NCBI GenBank assembly: GCA_035533095.1
Contig: DATLUM010000050.1
Coordinates: 186,001 to 250,000, forward strand
DNA: 64,000 nt
Source of the DNA: Acidimicrobiales bacterium
GTDB taxonomy: Bacteria; Actinomycetota; Acidimicrobiia; Acidimicrobiales; Palsa-688
Direction: 5' to 3'
Both the position numbers and the translations under genes were made by a program. Positions within the stretch are counted from its first letter, which is position 1; the number at the start of each line of letters is the position of its first letter. Shown here one piece after another: positions 6,902-15,742 of the stretch. Below the pieces are notes generated by a model. It did not search any database. It was not told the origin of the DNA and saw only the letters and a list, made by a program, of their open reading frames with translations.

Positions 6902-8239
6902 CTAGTGGCCGGCCTGCAGGCAGGCGGCGAGACGCTCGAGCCCCGCCACCCGGCTCGCTTTCACGAGAACGGCGTCGCCGGCGCGCAGATCCATCCGGCG
7001 CAGGACGTCAAGAGCCGAATCGACGTCGGGTGCCGGTACCACGCCGTACGCGTCAGTCCCGACTGCGATCAGTTCGATCCCGCGGGAGGCGGCTTCGCCG
7101 GCCATCCGGAGATGCTCCTCCGCGCTGCGCTCGCCCAGCTCCGCCATCTCCCCCAGCACCGCTATCCGTCGCGAGGCGGGGACGGCCTGAAGCGCGTCGA
7201 GCGCCGCGGCGAGGGAGGTGGGGTTGGAGTTGTAGGCGTCGTTGATGAGGGTCGCGCCCGACGCGGCGCGCGAGATCTCCATCCGCCACGGCGACAGGCG
7301 CGCGTCCCGCAGCGCCGCCGCGGCACTCTCCATGGGGACTCCCGACACCCCCGATACCGCGAGCGCCGCCAGAGCGTTGCCGACCTGGTGGAGACCTCGC
7401 GCTTCGAGACGTACGTCCGTGTTTCCCCATGGCGTCCGCGCCGTGAAACTGGCGCGCAGCTCGCCGTCAAGCGCTGCGCGTTCAGCCACGACGTCGGCAG
7501 CTGCGGCACCCGATGCCGAGTAGAAGATGTGCGAGGCAGACGACGATCGCGATGCCATCGACCTGACCCGTCGATCGTCGTGGTTGAGGACCGCTGTGCC
7601 GCCACTGGGGAGCGCGGCTACGAGCTCGCCCTTGGCTTCAGCGATGGCTTCGAGGCCGCCGAAGGCCTCGGTGTGGGCGGCGACAACCGCCGTCACGACC
7701 GCGATGGTCGGGCGCGCGATCCCGCACAGGAGCGCGATGTGACCAGGACCGCGTGCGCCCATTTCGATCACCGCGACCTCGGTGTCCTCTGGCGCGTTTG
7801 CGAGGGTGAGGGGGACGCCGATCTCGTTGTTGAACGACCTGACGCTCGAGGTGACCCTGCGCGCCGCGCAGAGCGCAGCAGCGACGAGGTCCTTCGTCGA
7901 TGTCTTGCCGACCGATCCCGTGATACCGACGACGTCGGCTTCGAGACGGTCTCGGGCTGCTGAACCGATAGCGAGGAGGGCCTTCCCCGTGTCGGCAACT
8001 TCGATCACGAGGCCTTCACCGCCGGGGCCGTGTCCGGTCTCCACAAGGACCCCGCCCGCGCCTGCTTGCAGCGCGTCGCGCACGAAATCGTGCCCGTCGC
8101 GCTCGCCACGGAGGGCCACGAAGAGCTCACCCGGGGCGATCGTCCGTGAGTCGACTGCAACCCCGGTGAGGTCCGCTCGGCCTGGCCCGGTGAACGTGCC
8201 TCCCGTCGCACCCGCCACATCCGCCGGGCTCCAATGCAT
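6902..8239 (-). CDS. murF: UDP-N-acetylmuramoyl-tripeptide--D-Ala-D-Ala ligase MurF
   Basis: A 445-residue Mur ligase that adds the D-Ala-D-Ala dipeptide to the UDP-MurNAc tripeptide in the cytoplasm, the last soluble step of peptidoglycan precursor synthesis. The P-loop GITGSVGKTSTKD is near residue 105; FNNEIGVPLTL and NDAYNSNPTSL are MurF-type motifs, and the family's N-, central and C-terminal domains are all present at normal length. It is separated from the usual mur/fts cluster and instead faces ddl, which makes its dipeptide substrate, with 34 bases between the two starts. CATGAT, 6 bases upstream of the ATG, is a weak -10 candidate. Confidence 0.93.
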   Translation of the reverse strand: MHWSPADVAGATGGTFTGPGRADLTGVAVDSRTIAPGELFVALRGERDGHDFVRDALQAGAGGVLVETGHGPGGEGLVIEVADTGKALLAIGSAARDRLEADVVGITGSVGKTSTKDLVAAALCAARRVTSSVRSFNNEIGVPLTLANAPEDTEVAVIEMGARGPGHIALLCGIARPTIAVVTAVVAAHTEAFGGLEAIAEAKGELVAALPSGGTAVLNHDDRRVRSMASRSSSASHIFYSASGAAAADVVAERAALDGELRASFTARTPWGNTDVRLEARGLHQVGNALAALAVSGVSGVPMESAAAALRDARLSPWRMEISRAASGATLINDAYNSNPTSLAAALDALQAVPASRRIAVLGEMAELGERSAEEHLRMAGEAASRGIELIAVGTDAYGVVPAPDVDSALDVLRRMDLRAGDAVLVKASRVAGLERLAACLQAGH

Positions 8240-8260
8240 CCGACGATCATGGCAGGCCGG

Positions 8261-8266
8261 TAGCGT
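8261..8266 (+). promoter_or_regulatory. -10 hexamer TAGCGT for ddl
   Basis: TAGCGT ends 7 bases before the ddl ATG at 8274, inside the 34-base murF-ddl divergent gap. This favours the ATG over the in-frame GTG at 8271. Confidence 0.5.
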
Positions 8267-8273
8267 CTTGGTG

Positions 8274-9485
8274 ATGTCCGCTCAGGCACCGGCGAACAAG
8301 ACCCGCTTGATAGTCATATACGGCGGGCGTTCCGCCGAGCACGAGGTGTCATGCGTTTCGGCCCTGCATGTCGTGCGCGCCGTGGACCCCGCCCGCTACG
8401 ACGTGAAGGTCGTGGGGATCACGACGGAAGGTCGTTGGATAGAGGTGCCGGGCGAAGCGCTCGACCAGGCAGCCGGAGAGGTTCGCGCCCTCCCATCTCC
8501 GGACACGATCGAGGTCGCGGGCGCGAAGCGGTCCGGGCCCGCCGGCGAAGACCCCGATCCGGGGCGGGCGGATCGCTCGAGCGGCAGCTTCCGGTCCGTG
8601 CTGGAGCTCGCGGCCGAACCCCCGCCGTCGGCCGAGATCACAAGGTCGGGATCCGAGACCACCACGCCTTCGCAAGGACAGGTCGTCGTGCTACCTCTGC
8701 TGCACGGTCCCATGGGAGAGGACGGCACCGTGCAAGGGCTGCTCGAAGTCGCCGGTATCCCCTACTGCGGCGCCGGCGTGGCCGGCTCGGCCGCCGCGAT
8801 GGACAAGGGGCTCACCAAGTCCCTTCTCGCATCTGCGGGCATTCCTCAAGCCCGGTATCTGCTGCTGCGCGAGGGAGAGGTCGACGACCTTGTCTCGGAT
8901 CGCGTGGCGACGGAGCTGGGATGGCCGGTGTTCGTCAAGCCGGCCAACATGGGGTCGTCCATCGGGATCACCCGCGCGGCCGGGGAGGATGAGCTGCGCG
9001 CAGCCCTGGACCTCGCCTTCCGCTACGACGAGTTCGCGGTGATCGAGGAGGCCGTCGCCGGCGCACGGGAACTCGAGATCGGCGTCCTCGGGTGGCCTGA
9101 GCTGCGCACTTCGGTACCGGGTGAGATCAAGCCCAGCCACGACTTCTACGACTTCGCCGACAAGTACGTCGACGGGGCCGCCGGTCTGGAAGTTCCGGCG
9201 CAGATCCCCGACGAGATCGCCGCGGAGATGAGCCGGCTCGCGATCACGGCGTGCAGGGCGGTGCGGGTGGACAGCATGGCCAGGGTCGACTTCTTCTGGG
9301 AGCATCCTGGCCGCGGCCTGTTGATCAACGAGATCAACACCATCCCCGGCTTCACCCCCATCTCGATGTACCCGCAGATGTGGGCGGCGTCCGGGGTCCC
9401 CTACCCGCAGCTGGTGGACGAGCTCGTCGACCAGGCGATCCGGCGAGCCGAGCGCCGGCGGCGGTTCGACACCCGGCACACCTGA
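8274..9485 (+). CDS. ddl: D-alanine--D-alanine ligase
   Basis: A 403-residue ATP-grasp ligase making D-Ala-D-Ala for MurF. Motifs in order: GGRSAEHEVSCVSA, PLLHGPMGEDGTVQG, AAMDKGLTKSLL, VFVKPANMGSSIGI, GEIKPSHDFYDFADKY, ARVDFF and INEINTIPGFTPISMYP. A low-complexity insert of about 50 residues (roughly 80-130, rich in Gly, Ser, Pro) sits in the N-terminal domain before the HGPMGEDG motif; it makes the protein longer than enterobacterial Ddl, and insertions at this position are usual in actinobacterial enzymes. The longer upstream frame antisense to murF is rejected because the promoter hexamer lies just before 8274. Confidence 0.93.
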   Translation: MSAQAPANKTRLIVIYGGRSAEHEVSCVSALHVVRAVDPARYDVKVVGITTEGRWIEVPGEALDQAAGEVRALPSPDTIEVAGAKRSGPAGEDPDPGRADRSSGSFRSVLELAAEPPPSAEITRSGSETTTPSQGQVVVLPLLHGPMGEDGTVQGLLEVAGIPYCGAGVAGSAAAMDKGLTKSLLASAGIPQARYLLLREGEVDDLVSDRVATELGWPVFVKPANMGSSIGITRAAGEDELRAALDLAFRYDEFAVIEEAVAGARELEIGVLGWPELRTSVPGEIKPSHDFYDFADKYVDGAAGLEVPAQIPDEIAAEMSRLAITACRAVRVDSMARVDFFWEHPGRGLLINEINTIPGFTPISMYPQMWAASGVPYPQLVDELVDQAIRRAERRRRFDTRHT

Positions 9486-9558
9486 TACAGCGACCCGAGC
9501 GCCGGCGCCAGACCGCTGCGGAAGCCGGGACCGGCCGGCATGCAGAGCCCGGGCGTCG

Positions 9559-11196
9559 ATGTCCGAAAGCCGCCAGCGCCAGGCCCGCCAGCATGCCAGG
9601 CTGAGAGCAGTGATCGACGAGGAACGCTGTTACAGGGCGGTCTGCAGCCGCGACGGGCGCTTCGACGGGGCCTTCTTCACCGCGGTGCTCACGACGGGCA
9701 TCTACTGCAGGCCGAGCTGCCCTGCCGTAACGCCGAAGCGTGTGAACGTCAGGTTCTACACCACCGCTGCCACCGCCCAGGACGCGGGGTTCCGTGCCTG
9801 CAAGCGCTGCCGCCCGGATGCCGCGCCGGGCTCACCCGAGTGGCTGGGCCGGCAGGACACCGTGGCGCGCGCGGTGCGTCTCATCGCGGACGGTGTCGTG
9901 GACCGCGAGGGCATCTCCGGCCTGGGTAAACGGATCGGCTACAGCACACGTCAGCTGCACCGGATCGTCTTCGCAGAGCTGGGAACCGGCCCGCTGACCC
10001 TCGCCAGAGCTCACCGTGTGCAGCACGCCCGGATGCTGCTCGAGACCACCGACCTGCAGGTCACCGAGGTCGCTCTCGCAGCAGGCTTCCGCAGCGTCCG
10101 GCAGTTCAACGACTGCGTCCGTCTCGTCTACGGCATGACACCCACGGACCTGAGACGCGCTGGGCCGCCCAAGCACCGCAGCAGCACGCCCACGGCCGGT
10201 GCCAACCGTCCCGGCGGCATCGACGTCCACCTCTCGTACCGGCCGCCGCTGGATCTCAATGGGCTGATCGGGTTCTTCGCCATGAGGGCGATCCGGGGGG
10301 TCGAGAGCTTCGACGGTTCCGTCTACCGCCGCGTGCTCGGCCTCCCCCACGGATCGGGTGTGCTGTCGGTCCGGGCGGACCAGCAGGGCGACCTCCGCTC
10401 GAGGAGCACGAACCGGCGGGTCGCTTACCTCGCCTGCAACATCGCGCTCGACGACCACCGCGACTTCGTCGCCGCAGTGGCACGCGCGAGGCGCCTGTTC
10501 GACCTCGACGCGGATCCCGTGGCGGTCGGGACGCTGCTCGGCGCGGATCCCGCGCTGGGGGTGCTCGTCGATGCACGACCGGGCTTGCGGGTCCCCGGCT
10601 CTGCTGACGGGTTCGAGACAGCCTTGCGAGCCGTCGCCGGTCAGCAGGTCTCCCTGAAGGCGGCGCGAGGGCTGATCGGACGCATCACCGAGATGTACGG
10701 AAAGCCGCTCGGGACGCCAGCGGGTGAGCTCACCCACCAGTTCCCCTCGGCCGAAGCGATCGCCGCGGCCGCTGCGTCGAGCCTGCCTCTTCCATCGACG
10801 CGCGCGGACGCGCTGCGCCGGCTCGCCGGCGCAGTGTGCGACGGCACCGTAGTGCTCGATCCCGGCGCCGACCGTGACGAATCCGAGCAGATCCTCAGAC
10901 GGTTACCGGGCATCGGCGCGTGGACTGCTGGTTACATCAGGATGCGCGGCCTGGGAGACCCGGATGTGTTCCTCGGCAGCGACCTCGCTGTGAGAAGGCA
11001 GTTGTCCGGGCTGCAAGGACCGGCCTCTCCCGATGGGTGGCGGCCGTGGAGGTCGTACGCGACGGCGCACCTCTGGAACGGCGCGAGCAATGGCGCATCG
11101 GCCGCCACGCCGGCGGCACCGGCATCGGCACCGGATGTGCGATCCCCGCGTGGCCGACAGCAAAGCCGACAGGAGAAAGGAACCACGACCCGATGA
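9559..11196 (+). CDS. Ada-AlkA fusion: methyl-phosphotriester sensor/regulator plus 3-methyladenine glycosylase
   Basis: A 545-residue fusion. Residues 1-90 are the Ada metal-binding domain with Cys50, Cys54, Cys81 and Cys84 (YCRPSC, ACKRC), where one Cys takes methyl from DNA phosphotriesters. Residues 91-205 form an AraC-type HTH. From about 220 on is AlkA: the helix-hairpin-helix LPGIGAWTAGYIRMRGLGD and catalytic Asp475 in GSDLAVRR. The O6-methylguanine methyltransferase domain of E. coli Ada is absent but supplied by the next gene, which overlaps by four bases. The same adaAlkA-ogt arrangement exists in Mycobacterium tuberculosis. Likely self-activated when methylated. The tail after residue 490 is Ala/Pro-rich. 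Confidence 0.92.
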   Translation: MSESRQRQARQHARLRAVIDEERCYRAVCSRDGRFDGAFFTAVLTTGIYCRPSCPAVTPKRVNVRFYTTAATAQDAGFRACKRCRPDAAPGSPEWLGRQDTVARAVRLIADGVVDREGISGLGKRIGYSTRQLHRIVFAELGTGPLTLARAHRVQHARMLLETTDLQVTEVALAAGFRSVRQFNDCVRLVYGMTPTDLRRAGPPKHRSSTPTAGANRPGGIDVHLSYRPPLDLNGLIGFFAMRAIRGVESFDGSVYRRVLGLPHGSGVLSVRADQQGDLRSRSTNRRVAYLACNIALDDHRDFVAAVARARRLFDLDADPVAVGTLLGADPALGVLVDARPGLRVPGSADGFETALRAVAGQQVSLKAARGLIGRITEMYGKPLGTPAGELTHQFPSAEAIAAAAASSLPLPSTRADALRRLAGAVCDGTVVLDPGADRDESEQILRRLPGIGAWTAGYIRMRGLGDPDVFLGSDLAVRRQLSGLQGPASPDGWRPWRSYATAHLWNGASNGASAATPAAPASAPDVRSPRGRQQSRQEKGTTTR

Positions 11197-11732
11197 ACAC
11201 CATCCCCTTCCTCGACGTCGACCCCCGTGACACGGGCAGACGCTGGTGGGACGACGTACCCGTAAAGGTGGGCAACGCACGTATAGGCATGGTCGTCGTC
11301 TCCGATGGGGAAGCGATCACGGCCATACGTTTCGGCCACTCGAAGTCGGGCAAGTCCCCCGTCGCCGAGAGCTGGGTGCGCGACCGCAAGGCCGTCCGCG
11401 AAGCCGCCGAGCAGCTGGCCGAATACGGAGCCGGCAACCTCAAGGAGTTCGACCTGCCGTTGCGGCCGTCGGGAACCGAGTTCCAGATGAAGGTGTGGGC
11501 AGAGTTGACCGCGATCCCCTACGGCACGACTACGAGCTACGGAAGGGTTGCCGACGCCATCGGACGGCGCGGGAGCGGAAGGGCGGTCGGAGCGGCCGTC
11601 GGGTCCAACCCGATCGGCATCGTCATCCCGTGCCACAGGGTTATCGGGGCGGACGGTGCGCTCACGGGCTTCGGGGGTGGGCTCGACAACAAGGTGGCCC
11701 TCCTCCGCCGGGAGGGGATCACCGCCTTCTGA
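11193..11732 (+). CDS. ogt: methylated-DNA--protein-cysteine methyltransferase
   Basis: A 179-residue suicide alkyltransferase that moves methyl from O6-methylguanine to its own Cys147 in the IPCHRVI motif. The DNA-binding helix and Arg finger region appear as AIPYGTTTSYGRVADAIGRRGSGRAVGAAVGSNP (given in two parts: SYGRVADAIGRRG, RAVGAAVGSNP). The C-terminal GFGGGLDNKVALLRREG is typical. The ATG overlaps the Ada-AlkA stop (ATGA), preceded by AGGAGAAAGGA, so the pair is translationally coupled and should be induced together by alkylation damage. Confidence 0.93.
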   Translation: MNTIPFLDVDPRDTGRRWWDDVPVKVGNARIGMVVVSDGEAITAIRFGHSKSGKSPVAESWVRDRKAVREAAEQLAEYGAGNLKEFDLPLRPSGTEFQMKVWAELTAIPYGTTTSYGRVADAIGRRGSGRAVGAAVGSNPIGIVIPCHRVIGADGALTGFGGGLDNKVALLRREGITAF

Positions 11733-11742
11733 CAGCCGGTCG

Positions 11743-12144
11743 CTACCGCGCGGTCTCGGCCGCCAGTGAGGCGACCTTCTCTCGCCACGCGATGAAACCG
11801 GTCCCGGTCGTCGACTTGAGGAACCCGAGCAAGAGGGCACCGTCACCCGACGCCTTCAACCTGCCGCGCATGAACGACACGCTCGGCTCCACGTCGCCCC
11901 TGACCATGTCGAGAGCGTCCTCGCTCGCAAGGAGCAGAACCAGATCAGCGGACGCGTCGCTGCCCGCCTCGCCGGCCGCGGCGACGCCGTCTTTGTAGAT
12001 CCAATGGAAGCCCGCCTCCTGGCGCCGGCCGCCGCTCACCGCGAACGACACGGTCCCCTTGGCCCCGGGAATGTCGGGAAGCAACTTCGTCAGTGGAGCG
12101 GCAGCTTCAGCCCACTCGGCGCTCATCCAGGCACATTGCGCCAT
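11743..12144 (-). CDS. SCP2-like sterol/lipid-carrier domain protein
   Basis: A 133-residue single-domain protein. The central VSFAVSGGRRQEAGFHWIYKDG and the C-terminal DLVLLLASEDALDMVRGD and FMRGRLKASGDGALLLGFL follow the SCP2 fold pattern (beta sheet, then helix with the G-x-L-K-x-x-G-D signature), which binds hydrophobic ligands. It follows mca by 4 bases on the same strand, so the two are co-transcribed; a link to mycothiol conjugates of lipophilic toxins is only a guess. An internal ATG at 12126 is an alternative start. Confidence 0.75.
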   Translation of the reverse strand: MAQCAWMSAEWAEAAAPLTKLLPDIPGAKGTVSFAVSGGRRQEAGFHWIYKDGVAAAGEAGSDASADLVLLLASEDALDMVRGDVEPSVSFMRGRLKASGDGALLLGFLKSTTGTGFIAWREKVASLAAETAR

Positions 12145-12148
12145 CTCG

Positions 12149-13051
12149 CTAACGCCGGCCCGCGCGGACGGAGCCGATCCCCGCGAAGAGATCGTCGTCG
12201 CTGATACCCCCGGCGAGGTCCCGGACGATCTCGTACTCCTCCCACGGGTGGATCGCGTCGGCGATCTCGGGAGGCAGGCCGAACCAGTGCCGTGAGTTCG
12301 GGTCGACCTGTGTCTCGTGCGCGAGAAGGGCCTCGCGTGTCACGTAGGTGAAGCCCCTCACGTCGACGGCGACATGACGCCGTTCGGCGCCGTCCTGGTC
12401 ACCTTCGATCTCGGCGGCTGACTCGATCCAGCGCTGGAGACGCTCGTCCGTGTACGGCGACTCGAGACCCAGTTCGAGGAACTTCTCGTGCATCGCGAGC
12501 ATGCGCCGCGCCGACCACCTCACGTAGCAGAGGCGGCTGGGCTGCCACGGCTCGCCCGTGCCGGGGAAGCACTCCGGATCACCGGCGGCGTCGAACGCGA
12601 TCTCCGAGATCTCGTTGACGCGGAGGTGGTCGGGGTGCGGGTAGCCGCTCTGATCCTGCGGGTAGGTGACGACCACTTGCGGCCGCACCCTGCGGATCAC
12701 CTCGACCAGCCGCCCGGCGGCCTCGTCGAGGGGAGCCGCCGCGAAGCAGCGCGGGTCGGAGTTCGCGTCGCTGCCCGGCATGCCGGAGTCCCGGTAGCCG
12801 AGCATCACGACCTCGTCGTAGCCGATGATCTCGGCCGCGCGGTCGAGCTCCTTGCGACGGATGGCGGAGAGATCGCCCCGCACCTCCGGTGTATCCATGG
12901 CCGGGTTGAGGATGTCGCCCTCCTCCCCGCCGGTGCAGGTCACCAGGACGGTACGGACGCCGGCGGCGTGATATCGGGCGATGGTGGCGGCACCCTTCGA
13001 GGACTCGTCGTCTGGGTGGGCGTGCACCGTCAGGAGGCACAACTGCGTCAT
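12149..13051 (-). CDS. mca: mycothiol S-conjugate amidase Mca
   Basis: A 300-residue zinc amidase of the LmbE/PIG-L fold. The zinc ligands lie in HAHPDDE at residues 10-16 and HPDH near residue 142. GYRDSGMPGSDANSDPRCF and YPQDQSGYPHPDHLRVNEI are characteristic of Mca rather than MshB, as is the length. It cleaves mycothiol S-conjugates to a mercapturic acid, which is exported, and recycles GlcN-Ins. The ATG is 6 bases from a TAGCAT hexamer. It establishes that this organism uses mycothiol. Confidence 0.92.
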   Translation of the reverse strand: MTQLCLLTVHAHPDDESSKGAATIARYHAAGVRTVLVTCTGGEEGDILNPAMDTPEVRGDLSAIRRKELDRAAEIIGYDEVVMLGYRDSGMPGSDANSDPRCFAAAPLDEAAGRLVEVIRRVRPQVVVTYPQDQSGYPHPDHLRVNEISEIAFDAAGDPECFPGTGEPWQPSRLCYVRWSARRMLAMHEKFLELGLESPYTDERLQRWIESAAEIEGDQDGAERRHVAVDVRGFTYVTREALLAHETQVDPNSRHWFGLPPEIADAIHPWEEYEIVRDLAGGISDDDLFAGIGSVRAGRR

Positions 13052-13057
13052 TCTTCG

Positions 13058-13063
13058 ATGCTA
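13058..13063 (-). promoter_or_regulatory. -10 hexamer TAGCAT for mca
   Basis: TAGCAT on the minus strand is 6 bases before the mca ATG, with no ribosome binding site. Confidence 0.5.
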
Positions 13064-13099
13064 CGGAAAAGACCCGGCAATTGCGGCGACCAGCCGCTG

Positions 13100-13390
13100 T
13101 CAGGCTTGGTCAGGGAGGCGGTCTATCTCGGCCGCCAGGTCCATGTCGGAGCGGGTCAACCCGCCTGCGGAGTGGGTGCTGAGCCGGAGGGTGACCTTGT
13201 TCCACGAGATGGCGATATCTGGGTGGTGGTTGCGGGCTTCGGCAAGCTGCCCGACCTCGTTGACATACGCCAGAGCCCCGACGAAGTCACCCCTCTGGAC
13301 GGTCTTGACGATCTCGTTGCCCTCGCGGGTCCACGCGAGGCCGGCCAGTGCCGCCTCGATCGCGGCGTCATCGAGAAGTTGTGCGGGCAC
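13100..13390 (-). CDS. 4a-hydroxytetrahydrobiopterin dehydratase (PCD/DCoH)
   Basis: A 96-residue protein with the pterin carbinolamine dehydratase signature: EARNHHPDIAISWNKV followed by RLSTHSAGGLT. The paired His of NHHP and the His of STH form the active site. It dehydrates 4a-hydroxytetrahydropterin; without a visible aromatic amino acid hydroxylase nearby its partner is unknown, and many actinobacteria carry it alone. The GTG at 13390 was chosen over a longer frame because a TACGCT hexamer lies 6 bases upstream and the extension is low-complexity. Confidence 0.88.
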   Translation of the reverse strand: MPAQLLDDAAIEAALAGLAWTREGNEIVKTVQRGDFVGALAYVNEVGQLAEARNHHPDIAISWNKVTLRLSTHSAGGLTRSDMDLAAEIDRLPDQA

Positions 13391-13396
13391 GACGCG

Positions 13397-13402
13397 AGCG
13401 TA
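13397..13402 (-). promoter_or_regulatory. -10 hexamer TACGCT for the pterin dehydratase gene
   Basis: TACGCT on the minus strand is 6 bases before the GTG at 13390, fitting a leaderless transcript. Confidence 0.5.
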
Positions 13403-13454
13403 GCGGCGTGGTCGTAGCGGCCGGTACGCTCGCGACCGGCTTCCCCCTCCGCCC

Positions 13455-14849
13455 ATGCACCGCAAGCACCCGGGGGTTCCGCCGCGAATGCAAAAGCCCG
13501 CACACGAGACGGAACTCGACCGTCTCCGCAGCTACCTGAACGACTCGGGCGGGAGGCTCTACGCAGGCGTGCTGCCCGGTGGGCTCGCCCTGACCGACCC
13601 GCAGCAGGCGCTGCTGGTCCTCGGGCCCCCGCGCTCGGGCAAGACCTCGGCGGTGGCGGTCCCGAACGTCCTCTGCGCTCCGGGACCCGTCATCGCCACC
13701 TCGACCAAGCTCGACTTGATGATGTCGACCCTCGACAAGCGCCAGGCGGGGCGCCGCTGGCTGCTGGACCCGACCGGCTCCATACGCAACGACCCGCCCG
13801 GTGCCACCAGGCTCCGCTGGTCCCCGGTAGCCGGCGCGGCGACCTGGGACGAGTCCCTCCTCATGGCACGATCGATGACAGGAGCCGCCAGGCCGCAGGG
13901 GCGTGTCGGAGAGTCGGCGCACTGGACCGAGCGCGCCGAAGCCCTCCTGGCACCGCTACTTCATGCCGCGAGCCTCTCCCAGATGGGCATGGACACCGTC
14001 GCGCGCTGGACGTTGCGCCAGGAGGTGAGCCCGGCGCACACGGTCCTGAAGATCCACGGGGCCACCACCGCGTGCGACGTTCTCGCCGGGATCTCGGCCA
14101 CCGACCCGAGGGAGCAGTCGGGCATCTGGTCCAGCCTCGCGGGGGTGCTCGCCGCGTACCGTTCAGACGCCGTGTTGGACAACGCGTCCGCGGTGAATTT
14201 CGACCCGGCTTCTTTGCCGGGCAGCGACGACACCGTCTACATCTGCGCTCCCGCCCGCCAACAGGACCTCGCTGCACCGATCGTCGTCGCTTTCTTGGAG
14301 CAGGTGCGCTCCGCCGCCTACGCGGCAGCGGCAAGCGGCAGAGGCGAGGCGCCTTTGTCGCTCGTGCTCGACGAGGTGGCCAACATCGCTCCGCTCCCCG
14401 ACCTGCCTTCGCTCGTGAGCGAGGGCGGAAGCCAGGGTGTGCTGACGATCGCTTGCCTCCAGGACCTGTCGCAGGCGAGAGTGAGGTGGGGACGGGCGGC
14501 GGAGGGGTTCTTGTCGTTGTTCGGGACAAAGCTGGTGCTGCCAGGAATCGGCGACATGGAAACGTTGGAGATGGTGTCGCGCTTGGCGGGCGAGATCGAC
14601 GTACCGGCGCGAAGCGTGAGCCGCAACCCGGCCGTCGGCCCACTGTTCGGTTCGGAGACGGTGACATGGTCTACCCAGCGCCAACGCCGGCTGCCCCCGG
14701 ACGCGGTGAACCAGCAGCCGGCCGGCGGGGCGCTGCTGCTCGCCGGTGCGGCACCACCGGTGCACGTCGGGTTGGCTCCGTGGTGGGCGACCACGCCGTT
14801 CAAGCGGGAGATCTCCGCACCGGGCCGCGCACCTACACTCGGCCGGTGA
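13455..14849 (+). CDS. VirD4/TraD-like coupling ATPase without other conjugation genes
   Basis: A 464-residue ATPase of the TraG/TraD/VirD4 superfamily. Walker A is LGPPRSGKTSA near residue 57, followed by PGPVIATSTKLDLM, as in T4SS coupling proteins; Walker B is LSLVLDEVANIAPLPDLP near residue 300, and the later TIACLQDLSQARVRWG and GTKLVLPGIGD match the TraM-recognition region. No transmembrane helix precedes the ATPase, whereas VirD4 usually has two, so it would be a soluble hexameric DNA motor. No relaxase, VirB4 or integrase is near. The ATG at 13488 is an alternative start. The stop overlaps the GTG of the exporter gene. Confidence 0.8.
   Translation: MHRKHPGVPPRMQKPAHETELDRLRSYLNDSGGRLYAGVLPGGLALTDPQQALLVLGPPRSGKTSAVAVPNVLCAPGPVIATSTKLDLMMSTLDKRQAGRRWLLDPTGSIRNDPPGATRLRWSPVAGAATWDESLLMARSMTGAARPQGRVGESAHWTERAEALLAPLLHAASLSQMGMDTVARWTLRQEVSPAHTVLKIHGATTACDVLAGISATDPREQSGIWSSLAGVLAAYRSDAVLDNASAVNFDPASLPGSDDTVYICAPARQQDLAAPIVVAFLEQVRSAAYAAAASGRGEAPLSLVLDEVANIAPLPDLPSLVSEGGSQGVLTIACLQDLSQARVRWGRAAEGFLSLFGTKLVLPGIGDMETLEMVSRLAGEIDVPARSVSRNPAVGPLFGSETVTWSTQRQRRLPPDAVNQQPAGGALLLAGAAPPVHVGLAPWWATTPFKREISAPGRAPTLGR
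14834..14839 (+). promoter_or_regulatory. -10 hexamer TACACT for the EamA exporter gene
   Basis: TACACT lies inside the end of the VirD4-like gene, 6 bases before the GTG at 14846. It would give the exporter its own leaderless transcript. Confidence 0.4.
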
Positions 14850-15742
14850 AGCAGCCGGCTGCCTCCCCTCTCGTCCTCGTTGGAGCCGGCGCCCTGTCCG
14901 TCCAGTTCGGTGCGGCGTTCGCGACCAAGCTCTTCGACCGGGTGGGGCCACTGGGTGCTGTGACGCTGCGCGTCGCGATCGCGGCGGTGGTGCTGGTCGG
15001 CTTCGGGCTTCTTTCGCGCGCGCCGGGAGCGCGCAGCGCGGCCGCCCGCGGTGATCTCGCCGTGGCAGTGGCGTTCGGTCTGGTCCTCGCAGGAATGAAC
15101 CTCTGCTTCTACGAGGCGATCTCCCGGATCCCGCTCGGGGCCGCAGTCACCATCGAGTTCTCCGGGCCGCTGGCTGTCGCGGTGGTTGGCTCGCGGCGGT
15201 GGGTCGACGGCCTGTGGGCCGGGATGGCGGGAACCGGCGTGGCATTGCTCGCAACCGCCGGAGGCGGGCGGCTGGCGCCGGGTGGCATCGGGCTCGCCGC
15301 GCTTGCCGGCGCGTTCTGGATCGCCTACATACTCCTGAGCAAGCAGACGGGACGGCGGTTCGACACCCGACGCGGACTGGCCATCGCCATGGTGACCGGC
15401 GCGCTGGTCCTGCTACCTGGAGGGCTGGTCAGCGGAGGCGGCCGTCTCTTTTCCCCTTATGTGCTCGGTCTCGGCGCGCTGGTCGCGTTGCTGTCGTCGG
15501 TCGTCCCCTACACCCTCGAGCTGATCGTCCTCCGAAGAGTCACGCCCCGTGCGTTCGGGGTCATGCTCAGCCTCGATCCGGGTGTAGCCGCGCTTGCGGG
15601 GCTCGTGGTCCTCGGCCAGCAACCAGGCGCACGGGAGCTCGCCGCCATGGGACTGGTCATCGCAGCCAACCTCGGGAACTCCCTTTCAGGCCGGATGGGT
15701 GTGGTGGAAGCGGCGGTCGAGCCGGGCTCAGCCGGGAATTAG
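14846..15742 (+). CDS. EamA/RhtA-type drug/metabolite exporter
   Basis: A 298-residue membrane protein with about ten hydrophobic segments in two EamA repeats. GAAFATKLFDRVGPLGAVTLRV and the CFYEAISRIPLGAAVTIEFSGPL segment resemble RhtA, the threonine/homoserine exporter, more than other DMT transporters. The substrate is likely an amino acid or similar small metabolite but is unproven. GTG at 14846 overlaps the preceding stop (GTGA). Its 3' end overlaps the convergent ECF T-component gene by 15 bases. Confidence 0.82.
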   Translation: MKQPAASPLVLVGAGALSVQFGAAFATKLFDRVGPLGAVTLRVAIAAVVLVGFGLLSRAPGARSAAARGDLAVAVAFGLVLAGMNLCFYEAISRIPLGAAVTIEFSGPLAVAVVGSRRWVDGLWAGMAGTGVALLATAGGGRLAPGGIGLAALAGAFWIAYILLSKQTGRRFDTRRGLAIAMVTGALVLLPGGLVSGGGRLFSPYVLGLGALVALLSSVVPYTLELIVLRRVTPRAFGVMLSLDPGVAALAGLVVLGQQPGARELAAMGLVIAANLGNSLSGRMGVVEAAVEPGSAGN

